Source of the DNA: an uncultured Lachnospiraceae bacterium
GTDB lineage: Bacteria; Bacillota; Clostridia; Lachnospirales; Lachnospiraceae
Direction: 5' to 3'
Assembly (NCBI GenBank): GCA_910584725.1
Contig: CAJUBE010000012.1
Location: forward strand, 62,440-115,977
Length of the DNA stretch: 53,538 nucleotides
In this document: piece after piece, positions 8,413-16,136 of the stretch
Layout of the letters: every line of letters begins with the position of its first letter
Numbering within the stretch: position 1 is the stretch's first letter
The notes under the pieces: generated by a model
The model's input: only the letters and a program-made list of their open reading frames with translations
Databases searched by the model: none
Told to the model about the DNA's origin: nothing
Program-made: the position numbers and the translations under genes

Positions 8413-8498
8413 TTCTCCCTCATATCTTTCTCGTCATATATCGTCTTATCAGCTTCTATTTGTTTTCAGTTTCCTATTCTTCCTGCCTAACGCACATG

Positions 8499-10265
8499 TC
8501 ATGCCTGACTTCCCTGCCTGCGTATCAGTATACCATTCCTCAGCAGTGTGTTGTCAATATAGTGTCTGGAAAAGAGGATTTCCCCCTCTCTGGGAATCTC
8601 GATATCTTCCTCCTCGCAGTTGATGATGACCTCCACATAGTTGTCCACCCAGCCCATCTTGTTGAACTCGATCACTCTGGGACGATTGATCTTATTCGGG
8701 AAATGGAAGTCGCGGTTTCTAAGCAACGGCTCTTCCTTCCTCAGATGCAGGAGACTTCTGATAATGTCCATGCGCTCATTGTAGACGCCCCCGTCAATCT
8801 CCTCCCACGGCATACAGCGGCGGCAGTCCGGGTCGTGCCCTCCCTCCATGGCAATCTCCGTGCCGTAATAAATGCAGGGTGACCCCGGCATCGTAAAGAG
8901 CACCGCCAGCTGCTGGAAATACTCGTCCAGATTCTTCACGTCGCTTCTAAGCCGCTTCGTGTCATGGGAATCCAGCAGGTTAAAGAGCACGTCGTTGGTC
9001 TGCTGCATATAGCGCGTATAACAGCGGTTGATCGTATATTCAAAATCCTCGTTGGTGAGGCTCTTGTCAATCCAGAAATCCTTGATGCTCTCCCCCAGCG
9101 GATAGTTCATAACCGAATCAAACTCATCCCCCCGAAGCCACGGCATCGCGTCGTGCCAGATCTCCCCCAGAATATAAATATCCGGCTTGATGGCTTTCAG
9201 GCGGCTTCTCAGCTCCTTGCAGAAGGTGTGGGAAATCTCGTTTGCCACGTCCAGCCTGATGCCGTCCACATCATAATTTCTGACCCAGTTTTCACAGACC
9301 CCGATCAGATAATCCCGCACCGCCGGGTTGTTGGTGTTTAATTTCGGCATGTTGTCAAAAAAGGCAAAAGTATAATACCGTTTCGCCCAGGCGTTGCCGC
9401 CTTCCTCCGAAAACGGCCACTCATTCACCATAAACCAATCGAAATACTGCGACTGCGGCCCCTTCTCCTTCACGTCAAGCCAGGGCGCAAAATTCTGACC
9501 GGAATGATTGAACACGCCGTCCAGCATGACTCGGATTCCTCTGTTATGGGCCTCCCTGACGAGCGTTTTCATGGTCTCCTCCGACCCAAAATGAGGATCA
9601 ATTTTTGTGTAATCCGTGGTATCGTACTTATGCGAAGTGGGGGACTCGTTGACCGGGGTCAGATACAGCCCCGACACGCCCAAGTCCTTCACATAGTCCA
9701 GCTTATTGATAATGCCCTGCAGATCGCCGCCGAAAAATTCCTGATTGGACACAGAACCTTTAACCCGCCACGGCAGCGTCCCCTCCGGGTTTATGGACGG
9801 GTCGCCGTTGCAGAACCGCTCCGGAAAAATCTGATACCAAATCGTATCGTTTACCCACGCGGGCGTCACCGGAATGTCCGCCGGATTCATCCATGGCATA
9901 ATAAAGCACTGTCTGCTCCTGCCCTCCAGCGCCATCTGCGCCTCGGACACAAAGCCGTCCTCAAAGTAAAACCACCGCTCATCTTCCGTCTGCAGTTCAA
10001 AATAGTATTTTAAGCGCTTAAATTCGGGTCTGATGGTGGTCGTCCACCAGAGCTGGTTTTTCAACCGCTTCTTAAAGGGAATATTCAAAGCCTCCCCGTC
10101 CCAGCTCTCGCCGCCGCCAAGAATCCCGGACTTAAAGGGATCGCCGTGGATAATGTTCACATACTTCACATCATACCCTGTTCTGATATTGATGACAAGC
10201 CGCTCCTCGTCAAGCGGATAGCAGTAATTGTCGTTCGCCCTGTGATACACCGCGTTAAAATCCAT
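8499..10265 (-). CDS. GH13 alpha-amylase (neopullulanase/cyclomaltodextrinase type)
   Basis: This 588-residue glycoside hydrolase family 13 enzyme hydrolyses maltodextrins, cyclodextrins or pullulan-derived oligosaccharides. There is no signal peptide, so it works in the cytosol. An N-terminal beta domain like CBM34 (about 1-130) precedes the barrel. Catalytic blocks are LDGVFNHSG, the nucleophile in GIRLDVANE (about residue 339), the acid in ILGEIWHD (about 367) and LLDSHDTKR (about 434). The ATG at 10265 follows AAGGAAGG. A promoter with a LacI-type operator lies directly upstream, implying sugar-responsive repression. Other neighbours are a dehydrogenase downstream and a Sel1 protein upstream. 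Confidence 0.92.
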   Translation of the reverse strand: MDFNAVYHRANDNYCYPLDEERLVINIRTGYDVKYVNIIHGDPFKSGILGGGESWDGEALNIPFKKRLKNQLWWTTTIRPEFKRLKYYFELQTEDERWFYFEDGFVSEAQMALEGRSRQCFIMPWMNPADIPVTPAWVNDTIWYQIFPERFCNGDPSINPEGTLPWRVKGSVSNQEFFGGDLQGIINKLDYVKDLGVSGLYLTPVNESPTSHKYDTTDYTKIDPHFGSEETMKTLVREAHNRGIRVMLDGVFNHSGQNFAPWLDVKEKGPQSQYFDWFMVNEWPFSEEGGNAWAKRYYTFAFFDNMPKLNTNNPAVRDYLIGVCENWVRNYDVDGIRLDVANEISHTFCKELRSRLKAIKPDIYILGEIWHDAMPWLRGDEFDSVMNYPLGESIKDFWIDKSLTNEDFEYTINRCYTRYMQQTNDVLFNLLDSHDTKRLRSDVKNLDEYFQQLAVLFTMPGSPCIYYGTEIAMEGGHDPDCRRCMPWEEIDGGVYNERMDIIRSLLHLRKEEPLLRNRDFHFPNKINRPRVIEFNKMGWVDNYVEVIINCEEEDIEIPREGEILFSRHYIDNTLLRNGILIRRQGSQA

Positions 10266-10284
10266 AAGATACCTTCCTTTCAAG

Positions 10285-10309
10285 CTTCCCGCACCCTCTG
10301 TGCGGGAAG
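10285..10309 (-). promoter_or_regulatory. 5' UTR hairpin of the amylase transcript
   Basis: CTTCCCGCAC (10285-10294) pairs exactly with GTGCGGGAAG (10300-10309). It occupies the leader between the transcription start and the ribosome site. No U-tract follows on the minus strand, so it is more likely a stabilising or folding element than a terminator. Confidence 0.65.
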
Positions 10310-10320
10310 AAAACGTTTTC
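10309..10320 (-). promoter_or_regulatory. LacI-family operator
   Basis: GAAAACGTTTTC is a perfect 12-bp palindrome with the central CG that LacI-family regulators recognise (MalR, CcpA-like). It begins a few bases after the predicted start of transcription of the GH13 gene, a position that suits repression. The regulator gene is not in this window. Confidence 0.65.
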
Positions 10321-10330
10321 CATCTATTTC

Positions 10331-10359
10331 ATACTACTATCTTCTTTTCCAAAATGCAA
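10331..10359 (-). promoter_or_regulatory. Promoter of the GH13 amylase gene
   Basis: On the minus strand TTGCAT (10354-10359) and TAGTAT (10331-10336) are separated by exactly 17 bp. The predicted start near 10324 falls beside the palindromic operator at 10309-10320. Confidence 0.75.
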
Positions 10360-10419
10360 GGACATTATTATTTTTCAAGAAAGATTTTCCTTTTAAATCA
10401 AACAATATGATCTAATATG

Positions 10420-10453
10420 AAAAAAGAGCAAAGTCTTACGACAGACTTTACTC
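10420..10453 (-). terminator. Intrinsic terminator after Sel1 gene
   Basis: GAGCAAAGTC (10426-10435) pairs with GACTTTACTC (10444-10453), apart from one G-T pair. It is followed on the minus strand by TTTTTT (10420-10425). The stem begins inside the stop region of the Sel1-repeat gene. Confidence 0.85.
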
Positions 10454-11657
10454 ACAATTTCATCGCCGCTTCCCGGCATCCCCGGTGCAATGCCTCCCCA
10501 AAATACTGTTTGGCAGTCTGGATATCCTTTGTCACGCCAAGTCCCTCTTCATATAGAAGCCCCATCCGGTAATATGCCAGTCCGAGTCCCTGTTTTGCGG
10601 ACAGTCCATAAAAACAGCGCGCCTTTTCATAATCAATTTTTGTTCCGTACCCGTACTGATAACACATTCCAAGAGAGCATTGCGCCGCCGCGTTTCCAGA
10701 CAGCTCAGCCGCTTTCTGATACCATGCAAATGCCTTGTCATAGTCCTTTGCAACGCCTTTTCCATGCAGATACAAATTGCCGATATTGTTCATCGCCCCG
10801 GTTGAGCCGTTTTCCGCCGCCATAAGATAATATTCCAACGCCTTCCGCTCATCCTGTGCGACGAATGTCCCCTCTTCATACAGGATTCCCATGCTCACCT
10901 GCGCGCGCCAGTCGTTCTTTTCATGGGCAAGCTCTGAAAGCCGCGAAAGAGCCTTTTGCCGCTGTTCCATGGGGCAGCCTTCTCTCCCGATCAGTTCCAC
11001 ACAGGCAGCGGATTCGCAATGCAGTCTTTTATGATCCACATCCTCCAACAGCGATTCATAATACGATCTGTCTGTTTCCGGCAATTCTCCTTCCAGCCGC
11101 AGCCTGCAGCTGCGCTCCGCCCGCGCAAGCCATTCCAGCGATTTCTCAAAATTGACATCCACGCCTTTTCCGTTTTCATACTGATAGGCGGTCAGAACCA
11201 TCGCTTCCGGATTATCCTGTGCCGCCGCCCTTTCAAAATAATACAAAGATTTCTGATAATCGGTAGGAACGCCGATTCCATTCATCCATGCGCGTCCGAC
11301 CTTGACAATGCCATCCACGTCACCGAGAGCCGCCGCTTTCTCGTAATAGGAGAACGCCTTTTTCTCGTTTTTCTCCGTCCCCACGCCATAACGGTACATT
11401 TCCCCCGCCACTATGAGCCAGTACGGGCTGTTTTGCGCGGCACCAAGCAGAGCCGCTTTCAGCGCCTTCTGCCGTATTTTGGACGATTCTTTCGGTGTCT
11501 TTGCCTCTGTCACGCATTTCTCATAATAATCGTTCAACGCTGACAGCGCATCCAGATCTCCTTTTTTCGCCAGTTTATAAAGTTGTTTTTCCGCCTTTGA
11601 GGGGTTGTCCGTGAAAAGGGTTCGGTATTCCTGTTCCCTGTCCTTTTGCACAGTCAT
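10452..11657 (-). CDS. Sel1-repeat (TPR-like) protein
   Basis: This 401-residue cytosolic protein is built mostly of Sel1-like helical repeats. Typical units are visible: GEMYRYGVGTEKNEKKAFSY, VGRAWMNGIGVPTDYQKS, IGNLYLHGKGVAKDYDKAFA, LGMCYQYGYGTKIDYEKA and MGLLYEEGLGVTKDIQTA. Such repeats serve as protein-binding scaffolds, and no catalytic domain is apparent. Its ATG overlaps the stop of the preceding 60-residue gene (ATGA), so the two form a coupled pair read from the promoter at 11881-11909. A clear terminator ends the unit. The partner protein is unknown. Confidence 0.9.
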   Translation of the reverse strand: MTVQKDREQEYRTLFTDNPSKAEKQLYKLAKKGDLDALSALNDYYEKCVTEAKTPKESSKIRQKALKAALLGAAQNSPYWLIVAGEMYRYGVGTEKNEKKAFSYYEKAAALGDVDGIVKVGRAWMNGIGVPTDYQKSLYYFERAAAQDNPEAMVLTAYQYENGKGVDVNFEKSLEWLARAERSCRLRLEGELPETDRSYYESLLEDVDHKRLHCESAACVELIGREGCPMEQRQKALSRLSELAHEKNDWRAQVSMGILYEEGTFVAQDERKALEYYLMAAENGSTGAMNNIGNLYLHGKGVAKDYDKAFAWYQKAAELSGNAAAQCSLGMCYQYGYGTKIDYEKARCFYGLSAKQGLGLAYYRMGLLYEEGLGVTKDIQTAKQYFGEALHRGCREAAMKL

Positions 11658-11836
11658 TCCTTTATCATATCCAGCTCAGTCAGATTAACGCCGGATGACG
11701 AAAGAATTACTTTTAATTCAATGTACCTTATTTTCATAGCTTTATATGCTTCCGAATCCTTTTCTATCAGGCGCATATATTGTTGTAATCTTGAAAACTC
11801 CTCAACAGACAACTTTAGCATTTCACCTTCCGTCAT
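11654..11836 (-). CDS. Small hypothetical protein, coupled to Sel1 gene
   Basis: This is a 60-residue, charged, helix-rich protein (MTEGEMLKLSVEEFSRLQQY at the start) with no family I recognise. The start at 11836 is preferred because AAGGCGG precedes it. The longer in-frame start at 11890 would fall inside the promoter. The stop overlaps the Sel1-protein ATG by 4 bp, so the two products are probably made together and might interact. The pattern of heptad-like leucines suggests a short coiled coil, but that is inference. Confidence 0.7.
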   Translation of the reverse strand: MTEGEMLKLSVEEFSRLQQYMRLIEKDSEAYKAMKIRYIELKVILSSSGVNLTELDMIKE

Positions 11837-11880
11837 ATAATCACCGCCTTCTTTAACAATCAGCCACATGTTCCATAACC

Positions 11881-11909
11881 AGTATAGCAAAATCAGAAAA
11901 CTCTGTAAA
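11881..11909 (-). promoter_or_regulatory. Promoter of the small protein-Sel1 operon
   Basis: On the minus strand TTTACA (11904-11909) and TATACT (11881-11886) are 17 bp apart. Its position excludes the upstream ATG at 11890 as a start for the 60-residue gene. Confidence 0.75.
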
Positions 11910-11981
11910 GTTTATTCTCCCCTTCGCGCGCTAAGCCATCATTCATTTGCGAATACAAACCACGTATCCTTGATAAAAATG

Positions 11982-13994
11982 TCACATGCCTATAACAAGC
12001 CGCAAAATCTGATACACCACAAAAGCGGCAAGCCACGCCACACCGCATTGCATACATACCACACCGAAGGTCTTTAACGCGGAGCCAAGCTCCCTCTTAA
12101 TGGTCGCCACCGCCGCCACACAGGGCGTATAGAGCAGGGTAAACACGAGAAAACTGACCGCCGATACCGGTGTAAAAATCTGCCCAAGCGCCTCGCTCAA
12201 GCCGGACATGGAAGAGCCGGTCAGCACGCCCAGTGTGCTCACCACCGCCTCCTTCGCCGTGAAGCCGCCGATCAGCGCGGTTGCCGCCCGCCAGTCGCCA
12301 AACCCAAGCGGGATAAAGAGGGGCGCAATCAGCTTTCCGATCATGGCGAGCAGGCTCTCCCCGGAGTCCGTCACCACATTGAAACGCATGTCAAAGGTCT
12401 GTAAAAACCAGATCACCAGCGTCGCCACAAAAATCACCGTGAACGCCCGCTGTACAAAGTCCTTCGCCTTGTCCCACATTAAGAGCAGCACGCTCTTTGC
12501 GGAAGGGAAACGATAATTGGGCAGCTCCATCATAAAGGGCATCGAACTTCCCCGGAACACCGTTTTCTTTAAAACCACGGCACACAACAGCCCTGTCAGA
12601 ATCCCGAACGTGTAAAGCCCCAGCATCACAAGGACACCCTTTCTCTCAAAAAATGCCGCCGCAAACAGCGCATAAATCGGAATCTTCGCCGAACAGCTGA
12701 TAAAGGGAATCAGCATGATCGTCATTTTCTTATCCCGCTCCGAAGAGAGCGTCCGCGTGGACATAACCGCCGGCACGCTGCATCCGAACCCGATCAGCAT
12801 GGACACGAAACTCTTTCCCGAAAGTCCGATCTTTCTGAGTGGTCGGTCCATCACAAAGGCGATCCGCGCCATATAACCCGAATCCTCCAAAATGGACAAA
12901 AAGAAAAAGAGAATCACGATAATGGGCAGGAAACTCAACACACTTCCCACGCCCGTAAAAATGCCGTCGATCACCAGACTCTTCACCACCGGGTTGATGC
13001 CGTAATCGGTCAACGCCCGCTCCGTCACCCCTGACAGCGCGTCAATCCCGAGACTTAAAAGGTCGCTTAAAAAACTGCCGATCAGCCCGAACGTCAGATA
13101 AAACACGACCATCATAATCAGCATAAACGCCGGGATCGCTAAATACTTATGCGTGAGCACGCTGTCAATCTTCATGCTCCGGATGTGCTCTCTGCTCTCC
13201 CTGCATTTGATCACCGCCTGAGAACAGATTTTCTCTATGAAATCATAGCGCATGGCGGCAAGCGCGGCATTCCTGTCCATCCCGCTGTCCTGCTCCATCT
13301 CCACGATGCTGTGTTCCATCAGATCCAGCTCATTCTCGGAAAGCGCCAGTCTGTCTATGATCTCCGCGTCCCCTTCCACGATCTTCGTCGCCGCGAAACG
13401 GGGCGACATACCGATCCGCTCCGCATGGTCCTCCACCTGATGGCTGACCGCATGGATACAGCGGTGCACCGGACCTTTCTCGCAGAAATCCGTCACTTTC
13501 GGATAAATGCGCCGCGACGCCACCTCCCGGATCGCCCCGATCAGATCCTCGATACCCTCGTTTTTCGCCGCGCTGATTGCCACCACGGGCACCCCCAGCG
13601 ACTCCTCCATCTTTCCGATATCGATGGTGCCGCCGTTGCCTCGCACCTCGTCCATCATATTGAGGGCAATCACCATGGGAATATGTAATTCCAGAAGCTG
13701 CAGCGTCAGATAGAGATTTCTCTCGATGTTGGTGGCGTCCACGATATTGATGATCCCGTCCGGCTTCTCCTGCAGAATAAAGCTGCGGGTCACAATCTCC
13801 TCGTTCGTATAGGGTCTGATGGAATAAATACCCGGCAGATCCACCACCGCGTTTCCCTTCTCGCCCCGGATCTCTCCCATCTTGGAGTCCACCGTCACAC
13901 CGGGAAAATTGCCCACGTGCTGATTGGAACCCGTAAGCTGGTTAAACAAGGTGGTCTTGCCGCTGTTCTGATTGCCTGCCAATGCGTATATCAT
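11982..13994 (-). CDS. feoB: Ferrous iron transporter FeoB
   Basis: FeoB imports Fe(II) through the cytoplasmic membrane with an N-terminal G-protein domain. The 670 residues show G1 GNQNSGKTT (7-15), the G2 region FPGVTVD, G3 DLPG, G4 NMMDE and the following GTPase helical domain. They then show two Gate segments and a C-terminal core with about eight to ten membrane helices (from about residue 285). It overlaps feoA by the ATGA at 13991-13994, giving coupled translation. Anaerobes depend on Feo because iron is ferrous. No FeoC or Fur box was recognised. Confidence 0.96.
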   Translation of the reverse strand: MIYALAGNQNSGKTTLFNQLTGSNQHVGNFPGVTVDSKMGEIRGEKGNAVVDLPGIYSIRPYTNEEIVTRSFILQEKPDGIINIVDATNIERNLYLTLQLLELHIPMVIALNMMDEVRGNGGTIDIGKMEESLGVPVVAISAAKNEGIEDLIGAIREVASRRIYPKVTDFCEKGPVHRCIHAVSHQVEDHAERIGMSPRFAATKIVEGDAEIIDRLALSENELDLMEHSIVEMEQDSGMDRNAALAAMRYDFIEKICSQAVIKCRESREHIRSMKIDSVLTHKYLAIPAFMLIMMVVFYLTFGLIGSFLSDLLSLGIDALSGVTERALTDYGINPVVKSLVIDGIFTGVGSVLSFLPIIVILFFFLSILEDSGYMARIAFVMDRPLRKIGLSGKSFVSMLIGFGCSVPAVMSTRTLSSERDKKMTIMLIPFISCSAKIPIYALFAAAFFERKGVLVMLGLYTFGILTGLLCAVVLKKTVFRGSSMPFMMELPNYRFPSAKSVLLLMWDKAKDFVQRAFTVIFVATLVIWFLQTFDMRFNVVTDSGESLLAMIGKLIAPLFIPLGFGDWRAATALIGGFTAKEAVVSTLGVLTGSSMSGLSEALGQIFTPVSAVSFLVFTLLYTPCVAAVATIKRELGSALKTFGVVCMQCGVAWLAAFVVYQILRLVIGM

Positions 13995-14215
13995 ATCTGT
14001 GTCACCTCGATCCGCGCCGCGTCCTCCTTGCGTATGGTCAGTTCATACCCCCGCAGGTGAATCTCAATCGGATCACCCATGGGAGCCACCTTCTGCACCC
14101 TGACTTGCGTCTGCGGAATCAGCCCCATATCGAGAAGCCTGACGCGAAGCTGCCCCTCGCCGCCTACCGTTATGATTTTTACTTCCGTTCCTACCGCAAT
14201 TTGATCTAAAGTCAT
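13991..14215 (-). CDS. feoA: FeoA, SH3-like partner of FeoB
   Basis: FeoA is a 74-residue SH3-fold protein that supports FeoB activity in the cytosol. The sequence has the family's RLLDMGLIPQTQVRVQKVAP core and the terminal ELTIRKEDA segment. I chose the ATG at 14215, which follows GGGGAG with four bases between; the longer frame lacks a site. The stop overlaps the feoB start. An SDR epimerase gene ends 32 bp upstream on the same strand, so feoAB may be read through from it. Confidence 0.92.
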   Translation of the reverse strand: MTLDQIAVGTEVKIITVGGEGQLRVRLLDMGLIPQTQVRVQKVAPMGDPIEIHLRGYELTIRKEDAARIEVTQI

Positions 14216-14247
14216 TTGTCTCCCCTCCTGCAAGCCTCTGTCCTGTC

Positions 14248-15156
14248 TCATTGTCCGTACACATTCCGAAACGCCTTATAAGTTCTCCGCATACCCTCCT
14301 CAAACTCCGTATAAACCAGTCCAAGCTCCGCCTTCCCCTTAGCGTTATCGCACAGATGCGTCTCCTCCGCCATGGCAGGGAAGGGCACCGGCACCCCTTG
14401 GGACACCGCCTGCGCCACGGTGAGCGGCACTTCCGAAAGCCCTGCCAGATCCTCCGGCTGCGCCACACGCTTTAAAGTATCAAAAAACATCTCATAGGTC
14501 ATGATTTCATCCTGACACAGATTGTAAGCCTGTCCGTAAGCCCTCGCATTTAAAAGGCACGCAAGAACCGCCTGCGCCGCGTCTTTCACATAGACGAACT
14601 GAAACCGGCCCTGCGCATCCGTAAACCGGGGCAACACATGGTTTTGCAGAAGCATCTGGATATAAGCCGACTCCCTCGGCGCGTAGTTGAAGGGTCCATA
14701 GAGAATCGCCGGACGAAGCACCGTATACGGAATCCCCCGGGCGCCGCAGCCTTCCGCAAGCTCCTTTTCCAAAGCCACCTTGCCCGCAATATAGGCTCCC
14801 GCCTCCCCGGCAAGGGGACGCTCCTCAAAAGGCGTATCTTCTTTCTTCACCACAGAGGCGTCCCGCTCGTAGACATCCACCGTACTGATGAAGACATAGT
14901 GCCCGATATTTCCCGTCAGCAGATCAAGCGTATCCTTCACGTCACCCGGCGCATAGGCGCAGAAATCAACCACCGCGTCATAGTCCTCCTCGCAGCCGGC
15001 GATCCGCTCATGTCTGTCGCCTTTGATCTGCCTTGCTCCGAACGCCTCCATGGAGTAGGTGCCCCGGTTCCACACGGTGATCTCGTGCGCCTTCGCCGCC
15101 TCCATCACAAAAACCCTGCCATAAAAATAACTGCCGCCGATTACAAGAAGTTTCAT
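14248..15156 (-). CDS. NAD-dependent epimerase/dehydratase (SDR) protein
   Basis: This is an extended short-chain dehydrogenase of 302 residues. The N-terminal KLLVIGGSYFYGRVFV is the Rossmann dinucleotide motif in its GGxxFxG variant. The STVDVY segment and YIAGK (YxxxK) form the active site. The family includes nucleotide-sugar epimerases and reductases; the substrate cannot be read from the sequence. The start at 15156 is set by GGAGG five bases upstream; an upstream in-frame ATG lacks a site and lies in a repeat. Three tandem hairpins occupy the leader side (15193-15288). Confidence 0.85.
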   Translation of the reverse strand: MKLLVIGGSYFYGRVFVMEAAKAHEITVWNRGTYSMEAFGARQIKGDRHERIAGCEEDYDAVVDFCAYAPGDVKDTLDLLTGNIGHYVFISTVDVYERDASVVKKEDTPFEERPLAGEAGAYIAGKVALEKELAEGCGARGIPYTVLRPAILYGPFNYAPRESAYIQMLLQNHVLPRFTDAQGRFQFVYVKDAAQAVLACLLNARAYGQAYNLCQDEIMTYEMFFDTLKRVAQPEDLAGLSEVPLTVAQAVSQGVPVPFPAMAEETHLCDNAKGKAELGLVYTEFEEGMRRTYKAFRNVYGQ

Positions 15157-15192
15157 TTTTGCCTCCATGTCTGAGCATTTTGCGAAGGCCGC

Positions 15193-15288
15193 GAGCCAAA
15201 TCTCAAATTTGGCTCTGCGATTCCGAGTTTGTGGCTCTGTCACAAACTCGCGATTGAGGAATCAGCACATCAGTGTGATTCCTCAATC
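15193..15288. repeat. Three tandem palindromes
   Basis: Three separate perfect hairpins follow one another. GAGCCAAAT at 15193-15201 pairs with 15207-15215. CGAGTTTGTG at 15224-15233 pairs with 15241-15250. GATTGAGGAATCA at 15252-15264 pairs with 15276-15288. They fill the gap between the ECF T gene and the epimerase gene. No U-tract follows any of them on the minus strand. Confidence 0.8.
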
Positions 15289-15301
15289 TGCCATCCATTG
15301 T

Positions 15302-16135
15302 CTAAAGGAACGGATTAAAATACCGGCTCCCGTCCCAGAAAGTCACCGTCAGATCGATGACCAGAATCACCACCGCAAAGCCGATCGCCAGCCAGTCGTT
15401 ACGTTTCAGGCTGCGGTATGTATACCATGTCCGCTTTTTCTCCTTGCCAAACCCTCTAAGCTCCATGGCGTTGCTCACCGTCTCAATGCGGTTCAGGCTG
15501 GACATCACAAGGGGCAGAAGAATCGCCACCGAATTTTTCAGTCTCGTAAAAAGTTTATCCTTGCCCGACAGGTCGATGCCTCTTGCCTGCTGCGCCTGAC
15601 TGATATTCGTGTACTCCCGCTGTACGTCGGGGATGTAGCGGAGCGCCAGACTCACCGCATAGCCAGCCCGGTAGCTCACCCCGATCCGGGAAAGGGAAGC
15701 CGCAAACTCGCTCGGATCCGTGCAGGCGATAAAGAGAAGCGCCACCGGCACCACGCAGATCACTTTGAGCGTCACATTCAAGTGATAGAACAACTGCTGC
15801 GCCGTGACCGTATATCTGCCCACCCCGGCGAGGAGCACCGTCCTGCTCTCATAGAGTTCCACCCCGTACTCCGGCGTAAACAGGTAAATGAAAATATTGT
15901 TGAGCAGAAGAAAGACCGCCGCCAGCCCGAGAACCACGCTGATATCCCTGATCCGGATCTGGCTGATCCGAAAAATCACCGCGCTGATCACAAGCATACA
16001 GACGAGTATCCGGGTGTCAAAGGTCACCATGGACGCCACGCTCCACGCAAGGAAAAAGATCAGTTTCGTGGTGCCCGTCAGCTCATGGACCGGGCTCGGC
16101 CGTCTGATATAGTTTAATATCGCAACTCTCGCCAT
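15302..16135 (-). CDS. ECF transporter T component
   Basis: This is a 277-residue membrane scaffold of an energy-coupling factor transporter; it joins the S component to the ATPases. It has several membrane helices in the N-terminal half and the coupling-helix motifs characteristic of EcfT: ARGIDLSG near residue 185 and AMELRGFG near 225 (Ala-Arg-Gly and relatives). The ATG lies one base after the stop of the ATPase gene, with its ribosome site inside that gene. The S-A-T order in one transcript indicates a dedicated (group I) vitamin or precursor uptake system. Confidence 0.92.
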   Translation of the reverse strand: MARVAILNYIRRPSPVHELTGTTKLIFFLAWSVASMVTFDTRILVCMLVISAVIFRISQIRIRDISVVLGLAAVFLLLNNIFIYLFTPEYGVELYESRTVLLAGVGRYTVTAQQLFYHLNVTLKVICVVPVALLFIACTDPSEFAASLSRIGVSYRAGYAVSLALRYIPDVQREYTNISQAQQARGIDLSGKDKLFTRLKNSVAILLPLVMSSLNRIETVSNAMELRGFGKEKKRTWYTYRSLKRNDWLAIGFAVVILVIDLTVTFWDGSRYFNPFL

Positions 16136-16136
16136 C

